From Gambelia wislizenii (Eukaryota > Chordata > Lepidosauria > Squamata > Crotaphytidae), in the NCBI GenBank assembly GCA_030847615.1, contig JAUMIR010000005.1, forward strand, positions 80,262,492 to 80,326,491: a stretch of 64,000 nt of DNA, read 5' to 3'. Numbering within the stretch: the stretch's first letter is position 1; each line of letters starts with the position of its first letter. Below, piece after piece: positions 43,970 through 54,292 of this stretch. A program made the translations under genes and the position numbers. The notes below the pieces were generated by a model. It worked only from the letters and a program-made list of their open reading frames with translations, had not been told where the DNA came from and did no database searches.

Positions 43970-44200
43970 TTTGCCCTCTGGATTCAGGTGCTTTGACCAG
44001 GGGAAGGCTGAGGCAGAAGTCGTAGAAAATGCCTGGCCTCAGCTGATCCTGCACTGGGTTACACCCACCCACCCCCTGCAATTTTCCAGGTTCAACTTGG
44101 TTTAAATAGGTTCTCAGTTAAAGTGACCCTTTTCAACCCAGTTCTCTGTATCTGGTCTCATTATTCCATTGTTAGTCAGCAAACACAAAAGAGCAAAGAT
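43970..44200 (+). mobile_element. Truncated LTR, family 1 (second copy)
   Basis: TTTAAATAGGTTCTCAGTTAA, AGTGACCCTTTTCAACCCAG and GTATCTGGTCTCATTATTCC correspond to 16733-16820 of the first copy (GGGTTAAATAGTTTATAGC, AGTGGCCCTTTATATCCCAG, GTGTCTGGTCTCCTTATTCC). A shared right part in two places supports a real LTR family; the left part does not align. Confidence 0.5.
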
Positions 44201-44327
44201 GCTTATTTTGTGGACCTGCACACTAAAGTGGGGTATCTGCTTTTTTAAATAAAATAGATAGACTATAACTTGAATCCTTCATGAACTAAATGATCATAAT
44301 TTACAAACATGAACTAGATGAAACATT

Positions 44328-44744
44328 GTGTGGTTTAGACACATTTCTAGGATGGAGGACCATCGCCTCCCAAAAATAGAACTCTATGGTGAACTCACCA
44401 TGGGCCAGCATAAGAGGGGCACTCCAAAAAAGCGATACAAGGACTCCCTGAAACAACATCTCAGGCTTGGCCAAATTGATCACCAATAATGGTCCGCCCT
44501 GGCCTCACATCGGGAGGCATGGAGACGCACTATCCACAATGCTGCAGCCTTATTTGAGAACTCACGCCAAACAAGTCTTGAAGAGAAATGACAACGCAGA
44601 AAGAATCACAACCCAGAAACATCACCCAAGGAGACCTTCTGCTGTGCTTTCTGCAACCGGACTTGTTTATCTCGGATTGGCCTTTTTAGTCATCAGCGCG
44701 CTTGCAGAAAGTGCGGGATGAGTCCTTCCTGAATCTTCATTTCA
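44328..44744 (+). mobile_element. Zinc-finger LINE 3' fragment (copy 3, longest)
   Basis: Starts about 70 codons further upstream than copy 1: VWFRHISRMEDHRLPKIELY, then GTPKKRYKDSLKQHLRLGQI, a stop, REAWRRTIHNAAALFENS, and the finger CCAFCNRTCLSRIGLFSH. The order matches the end of an ORF2 after the RT. An in-frame TAA after IDHQ and other changes break it. The 84-codon frame seen in all three copies is an out-of-frame shadow of this reading. Confidence 0.7.
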
Positions 44745-45153
44745 GGAAGGGGCTATGGGGATTGCGAGCCCAATATAGCCTCTTCAGGAAGGTTGGGAGG
44801 GGTGGAGGGAGCATGGTGTAGAGGCTTTTCAGCCATCCCCCACCCTCCCAAAGCTGCAACAAGGCTTAGAAAGCTCAATAGAGACTTTGGGAAGGGTGGG
44901 GGGGGGGCTAAAAAGCACCTTTCCCACCAACTCCCCACTCTCCCAGGGCTTGGCTCTCCCCCCCTCAAATGAAGCCATGCCCCAGGAGAGCGGGGAGTTG
45001 AACGCCTGGCTTGTTCAGCAAGCACTCCATGTAAATCAGCTTCTCTCCCTTGAATGGGAGGGAGAGAAGCTGATTTAAATGGAGTGGTTGCTGAGCAAAC
45101 CACGAATAATCAAAAGTGCAAGACTGAAAGCCGCAAATGTGGAGGGGCAACTG
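44745..45153. mobile_element. Tigger-like right terminus with an internal hairpin
   Basis: The right end GCAAATGTGGAGGGGCAACTG followed by TA is a Tigger-type terminus (reversed CAGTTGCCCCTCCACATTTG). The left end is uncertain; CAGGAAGGGGCTATGG near 44742 is a candidate. The interior is GC-rich and carries the hairpin at 45011-45099. Confidence 0.4.
45011..45099. repeat. Hairpin with 39-40 bp arms
   Basis: The left arm TTGTTCAGCAAGCACTCCAT / GTAAATCAGCTTCTCTCCC is the inverse of the right arm (45060-45099) with about four mismatches and a loop of about 10 bases. Paired open frames on the two strands result from it. Confidence 0.85.
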
Positions 45154-45289
45154 TATACATTTACGTTATTTAAACAATAAATATCGCAAAATAATGTTTT
45201 TTCCTCAAAGTGACACACCACCTGAGTTATGCTCAGTTTTTTGGCAAAGTTTGACACACCAAGTTCAAAAGGTTGCCCCTCACTCATCT

Positions 45290-45480
45290 AGGCACAGAAC
45301 AACAAATTGGCATATAAACAAAACATTGGTTAAAAACACATATCAGTTTAAAAAAAGTAATTTAAAAGATCAAGTAAGACCAAGACATAAAAAAAAAAAC
45401 ACTATTTAAAATTCACAATTTAAAATAATCTGGATAGGCCTGCCAAAGAGACTGGTCTTTAATGCTGCTTTAAATTCAGA
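45290..45480 (-). mobile_element. Possible L2 3' UTR remnant
   Basis: On the plus strand it is A-rich, with TTAAAA/ACAAAA blocks leading to CTGGATAGGCCTGCCAAAGA, like the L2 tail at 25.3-25.5 kb in minus orientation. No protein motif remains. Confidence 0.3.
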
Positions 45481-46533
45481 CAGCATATTCAACTGTCATA
45501 TCTCTTCTCATGATCTACACAATCAAAGGCTTTATTACAATCTACAAAGCACAGACTCATATTCTGAAATTCTTTGGTGAACTCCATTATCCAACATATG
45601 TTTGCAATTTGATCCCTAGTGCCTGAACCCAGCTTGGACATTTGGCATTTTTCACTCCATATATGGTAAAAGTCTTTGTTGTAGAATTTGAGCATCACTT
45701 TGCTTGCATGAGAGATTAATGCAATGGTCCTGTACTTATTTCAATCCCTGATGTCCCCTTCCTTGGGAACTGGAATGTATATTGAGCATTTCTAGTCTGT
45801 GGGCCATTCTTTTAATTCCATGTTTGTTTACAGATTTTAGTTAAAACTAGAGTAAATTCTGTCTCTGTAGCTTGAAGCAGCTCTAATGGTATGCCATCTC
45901 TTCCTAGTAATTTATTATTTCAAGTGCTCTGCCTTCAGCTTCCACTTCACTTTCTAAAATTGTAGGTTCATCTTTAAATGGTTCTCCCTTGAGTGAATCC
46001 TTCATTATTTCATCTCTTTTGTATAGTTCTTCAGTGTATTGTTTCCATCATCTTTTTATTTCTACTTAGTCATGTAATGTGCTCCTCAGCTGGTCCTTCC
46101 CTTTCTTGGTTTAAATTTCCTTTTGATTTCTTGGATTTTGTGGAAAAGGTCACTTGTTCTTCCTTTTTTGTCGTAATCTTCTATTTTTCTTCATTGATTG
46201 TTATAGTAGTTCTCCTGGCCCCTGCACACCAGTCATTGAAGAGTTGCATTCAGGGTTCTGACTCTATTACTTTTTCTTCTCCACTGTCCTTAACTGCTTG
46301 AAGAGTTTCATCTGTCATCTATTGAGACTTCTCTTTCTTTTTGGTTGCAGGTATTGCCTTTTTGCATTCCTCCCTGATCATGTCTGTAGCTGTAGTCCAG
46401 AATTCTTCTAGCTCCTGGTCAATTAGGCTTAATATTGCAAATCTTTTTAAACATTACTTTTAAATCCTGCGGGGATGTTCTTCGGGTTACATCTTTGCAT
46501 GACAGCTGGGTTTAGTGTTCTTCTTTAGCTTTA

Positions 46534-46575
<42 letters not shown>

Positions 46576-47105
46576 ATTCACAGTCTGTGTCACAATATTC
46601 TCCTGGTCTTGGTTTTTTCAGAGAGAATGGAGTTTCTCTATTCGGAGTCTATTTAGTCTATGCAGTCTATTTGGTTTTTATATTCGCTGTCAAGTGAGGT
46701 CTATGTATACAGTTGCCTTTTTTGTTGCTTGAAGAATGTGTTTACAGCAAACAAAATATAGGCCCCATAAACCCAATCAGTCACTTTCCTGCTTCATTTG
46801 TTCATCCTAGGCCAGATGTTCCTACAATCTTGATACAGCTCATTTTGCATTCCAATCACCATGATTAAAAAAAATTCCTGTTTTGGTGTATGATCGTTTC
46901 CTCTTGGACTCCAGCATAGAATCTTTCCATTTCTTCTTCTTCTGCCTGTGTAGTTGGAGCATAAACTTGGATTATGCTTATATTGATGGGTTTTCCCTGA
47001 AGTCTTATTAATATGATTCAGTCCTTTGCACTATATCCTTTGACTGCTTTTGCTGCATATCTGCTCACTATTAATGCCATCCTATTTCTGTTTATATTTT
47101 CATTA
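45481..47105 (-). mobile_element. Bov-B (RTE) LINE, central part
   Basis: Minus strand. At 47060-46900 the endonuclease-region reading gives RLQGKPINISIIQVYAPTTQ followed by AEEEEMERFY. Further down come the linker between endonuclease and RT, LYKRDEIMKDSLKGE-like residues near 45990, and at 45698-45490 the start of the RT with GTRDQIANICWIMEF and FVDCNKAFDCVDHEK (motif A region). The copy ends there: the rest of RT and the 3' end are absent. A (TA)n run interrupts it at 46539-46572. It is broken by stops and frameshifts. The 5' part continues at 49911-50470 beyond a block of inserted elements. Confidence 0.9.
46539..46572. repeat. (AT)n microsatellite inside Bov-B
   Basis: Alternating AT run of about 34 bases within the decayed Bov-B endonuclease-RT linker. 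Confidence 0.93.
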
Positions 47106-47111
47106 CCAGAG

Positions 47112-47338
47112 TATGGGCATTATCACACTACACTGTTATAGTTTTTATATTCCACTAACTGCTATGACTGCCTCATGTGGAATTTTGGGGTTTGTAGTTT
47201 AGTGAGGCCTAAGAGCTCTCTGGCTGAGAGTTCTAAATGCTCCTCCCTAAACTGCGAATCCCAGGATGCCACAGGAAGCAGCCACGACAGTTAAAGTGGT
47301 ATAATAGCACTGTAACAGTGTAGTGTGATATTGTCCTA
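47112..47338. mobile_element. hAT-like MITE
   Basis: Left end GGGCATTATCACACTACACT with right end, reversed, AGGACAATATCACACTACAC, continuing inward through ACTGTTATAG / ACTGTTACAG. Inner foldback: TGGAATTTTGGGGTTTGTAG against CTGCGAATCCCAGGATGCC. It stands between the Bov-B part and the mariner part. Confidence 0.7.
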
Positions 47339-47665
47339 TAACACCGTGTAATTATCTGACTCAAAATGCCCAATTCCTGTCCACTGGTGGAAGGCATGGA
47401 GCAGATCAGTTTCTGTCAGCTGTTTCAACACATCCGCCATTTCTTCTTTACTGTATCAGTTGGCTCAAAATGTGTTTCTTTAAGCACTGGTTTCACTTTA
47501 GGAAAAAGAAAAAAGTCACATGGTGCCAAATCTGGTGAATATGGAGGATGTTCAAGTGTAATAATGTGTTTATTGGCCAAAAACTGCTTCACAGAAAGTG
47601 CTGTGTGAACAGGCACATTGTCTTGATGAAGAATGAAACCATCGTTCCACAGTTCTGGCTTTTTT

Positions 47666-48720
47666 CATAGAATCATAGAATCATAGAATTGCAGAGTTGG
47701 AAGAGACCACGAGGGCCATCCAATCCAACCCCCTGCCATGCAGGAAATCACGATCAAAGCATCCCCAACAGATGGCCATCCAGCCTCTGTTCAAATACCT
47801 CCAAGGAAGGAGATCCCACCACACTCCGAGGGAGTGCGCTCCACTGCCGAACAGCTCCCACTGTCAAAAAGTTCCTCCCAATGTTGAGGTGGAATCTCTG
47901 TTCCTGGAGCTCGCACCCACCGCTCCGTGTTTCAGTCTCTGGAGCAGCAGAAAACAAGCCTGCTCCATCCTCAGCGTGACATCCCTTCAAACACTTAAAC
48001 AGGGCTATCACATCGCCTCTGAACCGTCTTCCCTCCAGGCTAAACATACTAAGCTCCCTAAGTCTCTCCTCATAAGGCATCGTTTCCAGACCTTTCACCA
48101 TTTTAGTTGCCCTTCTCTGGACACGCTCCAATTTGTCAATATCCTTTTTTAATTGTGGTGCCCAGAACTGGACACAGTCTTCTAAGTGAGGTCCGACCAA
48201 GGCAGAATAGAGTGGCACCATTACTTCCCTTGATCTAGACACCACACCTCTATTGATGCAGCCCAAAATCGCATCGGCCTTTTTAGCTGCCGCATCGCAC
48301 TGTTGGCTCATGTTCAACCCGTGGTCCACTAGGACTCCTAGATCCCCTCCGCACGCGGGCCAGGTCTCTCCCATCCTATATCTATGCATCTCACCTTTCT
48401 GCCCCAAATGCAGTACCCTACATTTCTCTGTATTGAATTTCATTTTGTTAGCTTTGGCCCAGCTCTCCAGTCTATCCAGGTCATTCTGAATTTTGATCCT
48501 GTCCTCTAGGGTATTAGCTACTCCTCCTAATTTGGTGTCATCTGCAAATTTGATAAGTATGCCCCTAATTCCCTCATCCAAGTCATTGATAAAGATGTTG
48601 AATAGCACTGGGCCCAGGACAGAACCCTGTGGCACCCCACTGGTCACATCTTTCCAAGACGAAGAGGAGCCACTGCTGAGCACCCTTTGGGTTCGGCCGG
48701 TCAACCAATTACAAATCCAA
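47666..48720 (-). mobile_element. CR1 LINE, 5' truncated, inserted in mariner
   Basis: In minus orientation the 3' end is the CR1 hallmark, ATTCTATG repeats (plus strand CATAGAATCATAGAATCATA at 47666). The ORF holds RT motif B SGVPQGSVLGPVLFNIFIND, motif C FADDTKLGG (catalytic DD) and the thumb WAKANKMKFNTEKCRVLHLG, then the long CR1 C-terminus. T-runs TTTTT on both sides (47661-47665, 48721-48725) look like the target duplication. The C-terminal frame is still open to its end, so this is a fairly recent, but 5'-truncated, copy. Confidence 0.93.
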
Positions 48721-48803
48721 TTTTTCCTGACTCTTTTCCTCAACTTTGTCAAAACTTCCTCATATAATAATGCTGGTTCACTGTTCTGCCTTCTGGAACT
48801 CAT
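47754..48803 (-). pseudogene. CR1 RT C-terminal frame fused to mariner residues
   Basis: 349 codons open. Residues 1-28 (..YEEVLTKLRKRVRK) are mariner transposase sequence; from residue 29 (NWICNWLTGRTQRV) the frame is CR1 RT through to the natural stop. The join is at 48720/48721. The fusion arose from the insertion and is unlikely to be expressed as a protein. The CR1 portion includes the GVPQG and FADD boxes and so retains half of an RT palm. Confidence 0.88.
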
Positions 48804-49378
48804 TCTGCCAAAATTAATCCCTTGATGTAAAAAAACCCCAAAAACAATGAGTATGGTTTTAAATGTGGACTTGCTTTGATTTTTTCCCCCATTCTTGGTG
48901 ATGATGGTGTTTTCTAGTGTATTGCCTGTTGTTTTGTCTCAGGATCATACCAGAAGATCCAGGTTTCATCACAAGTGATGATTTTTTGAAAAAGGTTTGG
49001 GTTCACCTCAAGTTGCTCCAGAACGTCAGTGCAAATTTCCTTGCGGTACTCTTTTGGCACTGAAGAGAGAACCCTAGGGACCATCTTGGCACAAACTTTT
49101 CTCATGTTGAGATCCTCATACAAAATTTTCCATGCAGTGTCTTTGTCAATGTTAGCAGCTTCAGCTATCATTCATACACTGAGTTGGTGGTTTTCTCAAA
49201 ATATCTAGCTATTTCCCCCCCACAATTTCTTCGGTTTTTGAAGTGGAAGTTCATCCAGGGCGTTCATCGTCTTCCACATTCTCACATCCTTCTCTGAATC
49301 TTTTGTGCCACTCAAACATGTGCATGAAACATGCAGTCTTCCCCGTAGGCCTCAGTAAGCATTTGAAAAGATTCTGTT

Positions 49379-49670
49379 ATATATCGGTGATACCGTGCTC
49401 AAATGAGGGGAGACGAGGGAGGTCAAGACTGATTGAGAGGGAAGAAAGTTTGAAGAAGAAGAGATAGAGGGTGAAATATGCAAAAGGTAGAGTGAGAGAG
49501 GATGGAAGGAAGAGAGAAGAAGTGGTAGGGAAGGTGAGGGGGAGGGTAGATTGGGAGGGGGGAGTCTGGAAGAGGATTAAGAATGGATACATATTAGAAA
49601 GGTTGGATGTAATTGTGTGTGTGGATTGTATGTTTTATATGGAAAATAATAAATATATAATTTAAAAAAA
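49379..49670 (+). mobile_element. L1-mobilised 3' fragment with poly(A) and 14-bp target duplication
   Basis: GAAAAGATTCTGTT at 49365-49378 is exactly repeated at 49671-49684. The 292-bp insert is purine-rich (AGAGGGAAGAAAG, GGGAGGGGGGAGTC) and ends AAATAATAAATATATAATTT plus A-run, like the L1 3' UTR at 30990-31222. It interrupts the mariner N-terminal region. It has no coding sequence. Confidence 0.88.
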
Positions 49671-49910
49671 GAAAAGATTCTGTTGGTGTTTTGTTCAATG
49701 TTATTAAAACATCAAATTGACACTTTGCTCAACTTTTAAACTTAGCATTTTCTCAGCACACAGCAGACAACACAGCTGCTTTAAATGATGACTGACAATT
49801 AACTGAATGGCCAAGAGTGTTGATCTTTGTTATGGAAGTTCAGACATGTTTAAGGTCACCACTCAAGTGTTCACAATCAGTTCTCCCTGATTTGTCTGAA
49901 AGTTAAAAAC

Positions 49911-50470
49911 AGTCTTGTTATTTAATAGACAGATCTCATACTATGTCTAGCTTCCCCTGATTCATACTTCTCACTTTCCATGTTCCTATAATATGTGGTG
50001 TGCAGTGTTGTACTTTTGTTTTACCTCTGAGCACATCAACAGCTGAATGTCCTTTCAACTTGAGTCTCATTGCATCATTAGCCACAGTGTTACTCATACT
50101 TGTCCTCTGCTGTACCCCAGTAGCCCACTGATCTGGGAGTTTCATCTTCTAGCACTATCTCTTGTTTCATTTTTGATGGCCTCTTCATAGGTTTTATTGT
50201 GTGGTAAAGATGTTAAAAACAGGTTTATCATGGCTCCTTCTGTACAGTACTAACAAGTGTTAGCTATGGTGCCACTGCCATCATCTCTGAGATATCCTCC
50301 ACCAGTGTCACTCCCCACTACTTCTGCTGTCCAGCAGTTGTGTGGCAGATTTAGTCTGGTGCCTCAGTAAAAGCCTGTCTGACACGGGATACCTACCAGC
50401 AGCACTGCTACAAGCAGTGTAGCCTCTTACCTCACTGGAGCATGCAATCCCACCACTGTGGCAAAGTAGT
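49911..50470 (-). mobile_element. Bov-B LINE, 5' part (5' UTR and endonuclease start)
   Basis: On the minus strand the endonuclease begins TPHIIGTWKVRSMNQGKLDI, which matches the conserved Bov-B opening. Upstream (to about 50470) the 5' UTR has GTATCCCGTGTCAGACAGGC and GAGGCACCAGACTAAATCTG, also typical. About 30 residues between this piece and 47105 are missing, so inserted elements replaced or deleted them. Confidence 0.85.
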
Positions 50471-50540
50471 GCCATTAGTGGGCATGTATTACTTCTAATT
50501 AATTCTTATTTTCCCCAACAACCAAGAAATAACTATATTA

Positions 50541-50837
50541 CAGATTGATTCTCCCTGATCTGGAATTCCGAAATCCAAAATCCGAAATATTCCAAAATTG
50601 TCCACATGAGTGGCTGAGATAATAATACCTTTGCTTTTTCATGGTTCAATGTATATAGACTTTGCTTAATGCACAAAATTATAAAAAAACAGGCTATGTG
50701 TATAAGATGTATATGAAACTTAAATGAATTTCATGTTTAGACTTGGGTCCAGTCTCCAAGATATCTCATTATGTATATGCAATATTCCAAAATATTCCAA
50801 AATGCAAAATATCTCTGGTCCGTTTCCGATAAACCTG
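50541..50837. mobile_element. pogo/Tigger MITE (AGGTTTATC-type ends)
   Basis: Flanked by TA (50539-50540, 50838-50839). The body contains CCGAAATCCAAAATCCGAAA, AATTGTCCACATGAGTGGCT, AACTTAAATGAATTTCATGT, GACTTGGGTCC and ATATCTCATTATGTATATGC, the same order as a Tigger MITE family known from mammals. The homology shows an old amniote-wide family or repeated transfer. Confidence 0.82.
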
Positions 50838-50839
50838 TA

Positions 50840-51297
50840 TATTAAAATTACAATATAATCAGAAATAATTTTGCCTCTTTTCAGTTTAGCTGTAATTGTT
50901 TTAGTTACTTTGTAGTTACAGGTGTGTGGGCTCAGTATTTAGGTGCTTTAGTACTACAAGCCAATGGCCTGCAGTAGCATGATGTGTTTGTTTTAAGTAA
51001 CTATCTGATTTACTTTGAAATAATGCAAAATTAAAATTAGGTAAAAGGAGCTCTTATGGATAACCTGTTGTTTCTAGATATTTGAAGAAATACCTCTCTC
51101 TGAACCAGCCTACTCATACCCTTAGATGTGAGGAATGTACCTTAGAGGATGACATAAGATAAAGATTCCTCCATAATGGTGCCCTGACTCTGGGATGCCC
51201 TCCCCAACCAGTATGCTTGGTACTAACATTATTGGCATTTTTTTAATGCCATGCTAACTAAGATCTATCTCTTTTTCCAGACACCTGAATCTGCCTA
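50840..51297. other. No recognised feature
   Basis: Unassigned sequence. Confidence 0.5.
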
Positions 51298-51876
51298 TGG
51301 TGATTATCAGACAGGGCAAATATGGTGTGATAACTATGCCAAAAGAATGCTAAATGGTGCCCATATCGCACAATGTCGTGCTATGGCATTATGCACTTGT
51401 TAATAAGGCTTTTTTTTTTTATTGATGGTCCAAAGCCATCAGTTGATCTGCTGTGGCATTTTTGTCACGGAATTGCAAGAGTCTGAAACCATGCACTGTT
51501 CTCCTCTCATAAATACAGCATCAATTGGTGGTCTCTGCCAGAACACTTCTAGGTGAGAATGTGAAAACTAGTATGGGGCACTCTTTTTATGAACTCCCCA
51601 TTTTGTGGGCACATTTTAAAGTGTTTTTTTTTTGTGCTTGTGTGTTTATTTTGTTTTAAATTTAGTTGTTTTTAGACTTTTAAGCAGGCTCACAGCTTCT
51701 CATGAGAACTGCCAAGATCACGCACCCCCAGCGAGTAAACAGTGCTAACATTTGTGCTCTGATAATGCTGGGGCTGCTCTTTCTCATTAATAAAGTGACC
51801 TGTGATAAAAAGGGTTCTTGTGCTTTAAAATATATTGGGACGGGAATGTTTTTAGAGGCTGGTCTGATAATCTCCT
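51298..51876 (-). mobile_element. TTTATCAGAC-family MITE (copy E)
   Basis: Ends GGTGATTATCAGACAGGG and, reversed, GGAGATTATCAGACCAGC. In reversed order relative to C and D: TTGATGGTCCAAAGCCATCA palindrome, CATAAATACAGCATCAATTGG, CTTCTAGGTGAGAATG, AGTGTTTTTTTTTTGTGC, and TGATAATG at the far end. Non-coding. Confidence 0.7.
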
Positions 51877-53361
51877 TTCTCTCTATTGCATATTTGTTTC
51901 TCTCTGTTGCTTGTTATTGGGTTGATAATGTGTGTTGTGTTCTATATTTTAATAACATTTATTTGACTTTTTAACATTATTAACCTCCCTGAGATTCATA
52001 TGATCTATTAAAAAAATGTTTTCCAAAATATTTTAGTAGAAATACAAGTAATACAATGTCTTCAAAACAGATTGTACTAGAAATACTAATTCTAGTATTT
52101 TGCAGACTATTAGTTCTACATTCCTGGCTTTACATTTTTTTACAACCAGAATCTGTTATCAGAAATATTTGATTACATTTCAGACTGCCCTAAGATGTTT
52201 GAAAGATAACACTAATCTCTATTTAAATAACCCTATTTTTACGAGCAATGAACTAGAGTAGTTGCCTTATCTACCCCATCCCACAAGACGTTAATTTGCA
52301 TAACCCTCCTATTTAAGAAGTAACACAACATCACTTTGAATTTCTTTTTAATGAGAAGGGGCTTTACTTCCACGCTGTACTACTTTATTTGCTCAAAAAT
52401 CAATTAAAATGGATACAGATATTTTATTATGTATTTTTGTACAGAGATTGCAAATGTCAGCACTAAACCTAATAAACTCAAGTGGAACAAATCTAATTTT
52501 TAATTGAAGAACCTAGCCTGAAATGGATTTACTAAAACTCAGTGGTATTGTTTTTCTAGAATTTTAGCACTTTGTTTAAGCCTGCAGAACATTTAGCTTG
52601 CTTCTTAATGTGAAACAGCATTGAGAAAACCAATGATGAGAATTAAACCTTCAGAAAGCAGCATGGATATGGAAAATGATCTTAATTGGCAAAAAATGTC
52701 CCACAAAACTATAGCTGGCTTGGCTATAGTTGTGAACATTTTTATAAGTAAGTAGAGCTCATTGATGCATCAATGAAGTTGATGAGAATATTTCTATTGA
52801 CTTTTACGGAAGCTGGAGAAGGATTTTCACAGACCTGCCAGGTCACTTAAGATGCCAATATTAATTTTAGCCATTCAGATGCAAATTAGGTTTATGATGT
52901 TCAACAAATGTGACACTGTTAAGCCTCTGGTTTCACAGATACTGTTTCAGGGACTGACTCCTTCATTTGAGTATAAAACTAAAAGGGAAAAAAAAAAACC
53001 CAGCTCATTTAAACCACTTCCATTGATTTCTGGCTGCTGTTTTACAACAATTTGAAACTCTTTAGTTTCAACCTACCCAACTCCCATACTCTTTTGCTTT
53101 CCCACTGCACTTTCTGTTCTCTACCCCAACCCTCCTCTCCCTTTTTTTTATTTCTCACTCCATGTTATTTCCCCTTTTCTCACACTGCTTTCTTTACCCT
53201 GACTAAGCATAATGATCTCTCCTTCTTTTTGTCTTTTAACTGAATTTGGAGCACTACAGAATGAAGGTCGGATGAAGTTGCCTAGAGAAATGCTGGGAGA
53301 AATGAATGTCACACGTCCGACTCCAGTGTCATCTTTAAGGAAATTTATGGATGTCTACACC
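51877..53361. other. No recognised feature
   Basis: AT-rich with a C/T-rich patch at 53080-53200. I recognise no repeat family or exon. Confidence 0.55.
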
Positions 53362-54292
53362 TAGGACTTTATCACATAAGTGTGTAAAAATGCTATAATT
53401 CCGCAACTGAGAATAGCAAAAGCATGGAGGCATTATTACATTAATTATCACAGTTTGCTGCAATTGTGCAATACTACCGCTAATGCATTACAAATGGGAT
53501 TGAAGCTTACACTGTTGTAACACTTGTTTGGCCCACACATGCACCTTTAATTTTTTGCCTCTCCTCCTTCCATAATATCTTAAGAATGTGGTTTTAACCA
53601 TTATCATGCTTAGAAACCACTTCAATTAAAATGTGACTTGGTGGTGCAGTGGTTAAATGCCAGTACTGCAAGTCACCATGTTGCATGTTCAATTCCAGAG
53701 GGCTCCAAGGTTCACTCAGCCTTCAATCCTTTCGTAGGTCAGTAAAATGAGTACCCAGCTTGTGGGGGCAATTAGCTAACACACATTGGAAGCTGCTTAA
53801 TGCAGTGTAGATGTGTAAATTGCTATTGCTTAAAAAACAATTTGTAAGCTGCTTGTGGCTGAAGAGCAAGGTATAAATAACGAATATAAATAAATAAATT
53901 AAACAAACAAAAAACATACCAAGAAAAGGTGACAGTTCATTAAAAGTGCATCATGGAGGTCTTCTTCATGCTCTCCACCTGATGTTTAATTATGTGTTAT
54001 CATTAGAAATGGGGAGGGGAAAAGAGGGGGGAGGGGAATAGAGGGAAGAATGCCCTTGCACACCATAATATGAGCACTACAGCAGGAATGAATTATCACA
54101 CACTCGTCAATACCAGGAAAATAGCAATATTGACAGCTATTCTTGGGTTTTGCCCATGAATGCAAAGTTGCACCACATTAACAGAGTTTACCAACCATGG
54201 TATAAAGATAACATTGTGCAATAACAGGAAGTCATTACCACTGCTATACAAGTGTAATTTCGCAATTTCAGCTTTGTGTGAGAAAGTCCCTA
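53362..54292. mobile_element. hAT-like inverted-repeat element hosting a SINE
   Basis: Left end TAGGACTTTATCACATAAG and right end, reversed, TAGGGACTTTCTCACAC. Without the SINE at 53637-53915 it would be about 650 bp. The interior shows scattered inverted motifs (GCAATACTACCGCTAATG; CATGGTATAAAGATAACATTGT) but no transposase. The termini resemble the TTTATCAGAC family but the interior does not align with it. Confidence 0.6.
53637..53915 (+). mobile_element. tRNA-derived SINE (plus-strand copy)
   Basis: CTTGGTGGTGCAGTGGTTAA (A box), GTTCAATTCC (B box), GGGCTCCAAGGTTCACTCAG, CAGTAAAATGAGTACCCAGC, TTGTGGGGGCAATTAGC, ending TATAAATAAATAAA. Same family as 4941-5230 on the other strand. Confidence 0.88.

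Larger units (their letters stand above)
47345..49910 (-). mobile_element. mariner transposon, split by CR1 and L1 insertions
   Basis: The transposase gene reads on the minus strand in three pieces: 49748-49671 (N-terminus), 49378-48721 and 47665-47360 (C-terminus). N-terminal helix-turn-helix features: MLSLKVEQSVNLMF at the start, then ...FQMLTEAYGEDCM and VFEWHKRFREG...ENVEDDERPG. The catalytic core has CDETWIFWYDPETK (first Asp), HQDNVPVHTA (second Asp) and HPPYSPDLAPCDFFLFP (third Asp). This is the DD34D pattern of cut-and-paste mariner enzymes, related to the SETMAR transposase family. Several stops and frameshifts are present. Exact inverted-repeat ends are not resolved. Confidence 0.88.

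Noticed and set aside
47707..48152. Plus-strand 151-codon frame over CR1
   Set aside because: Antisense of the CR1 C-terminal region.
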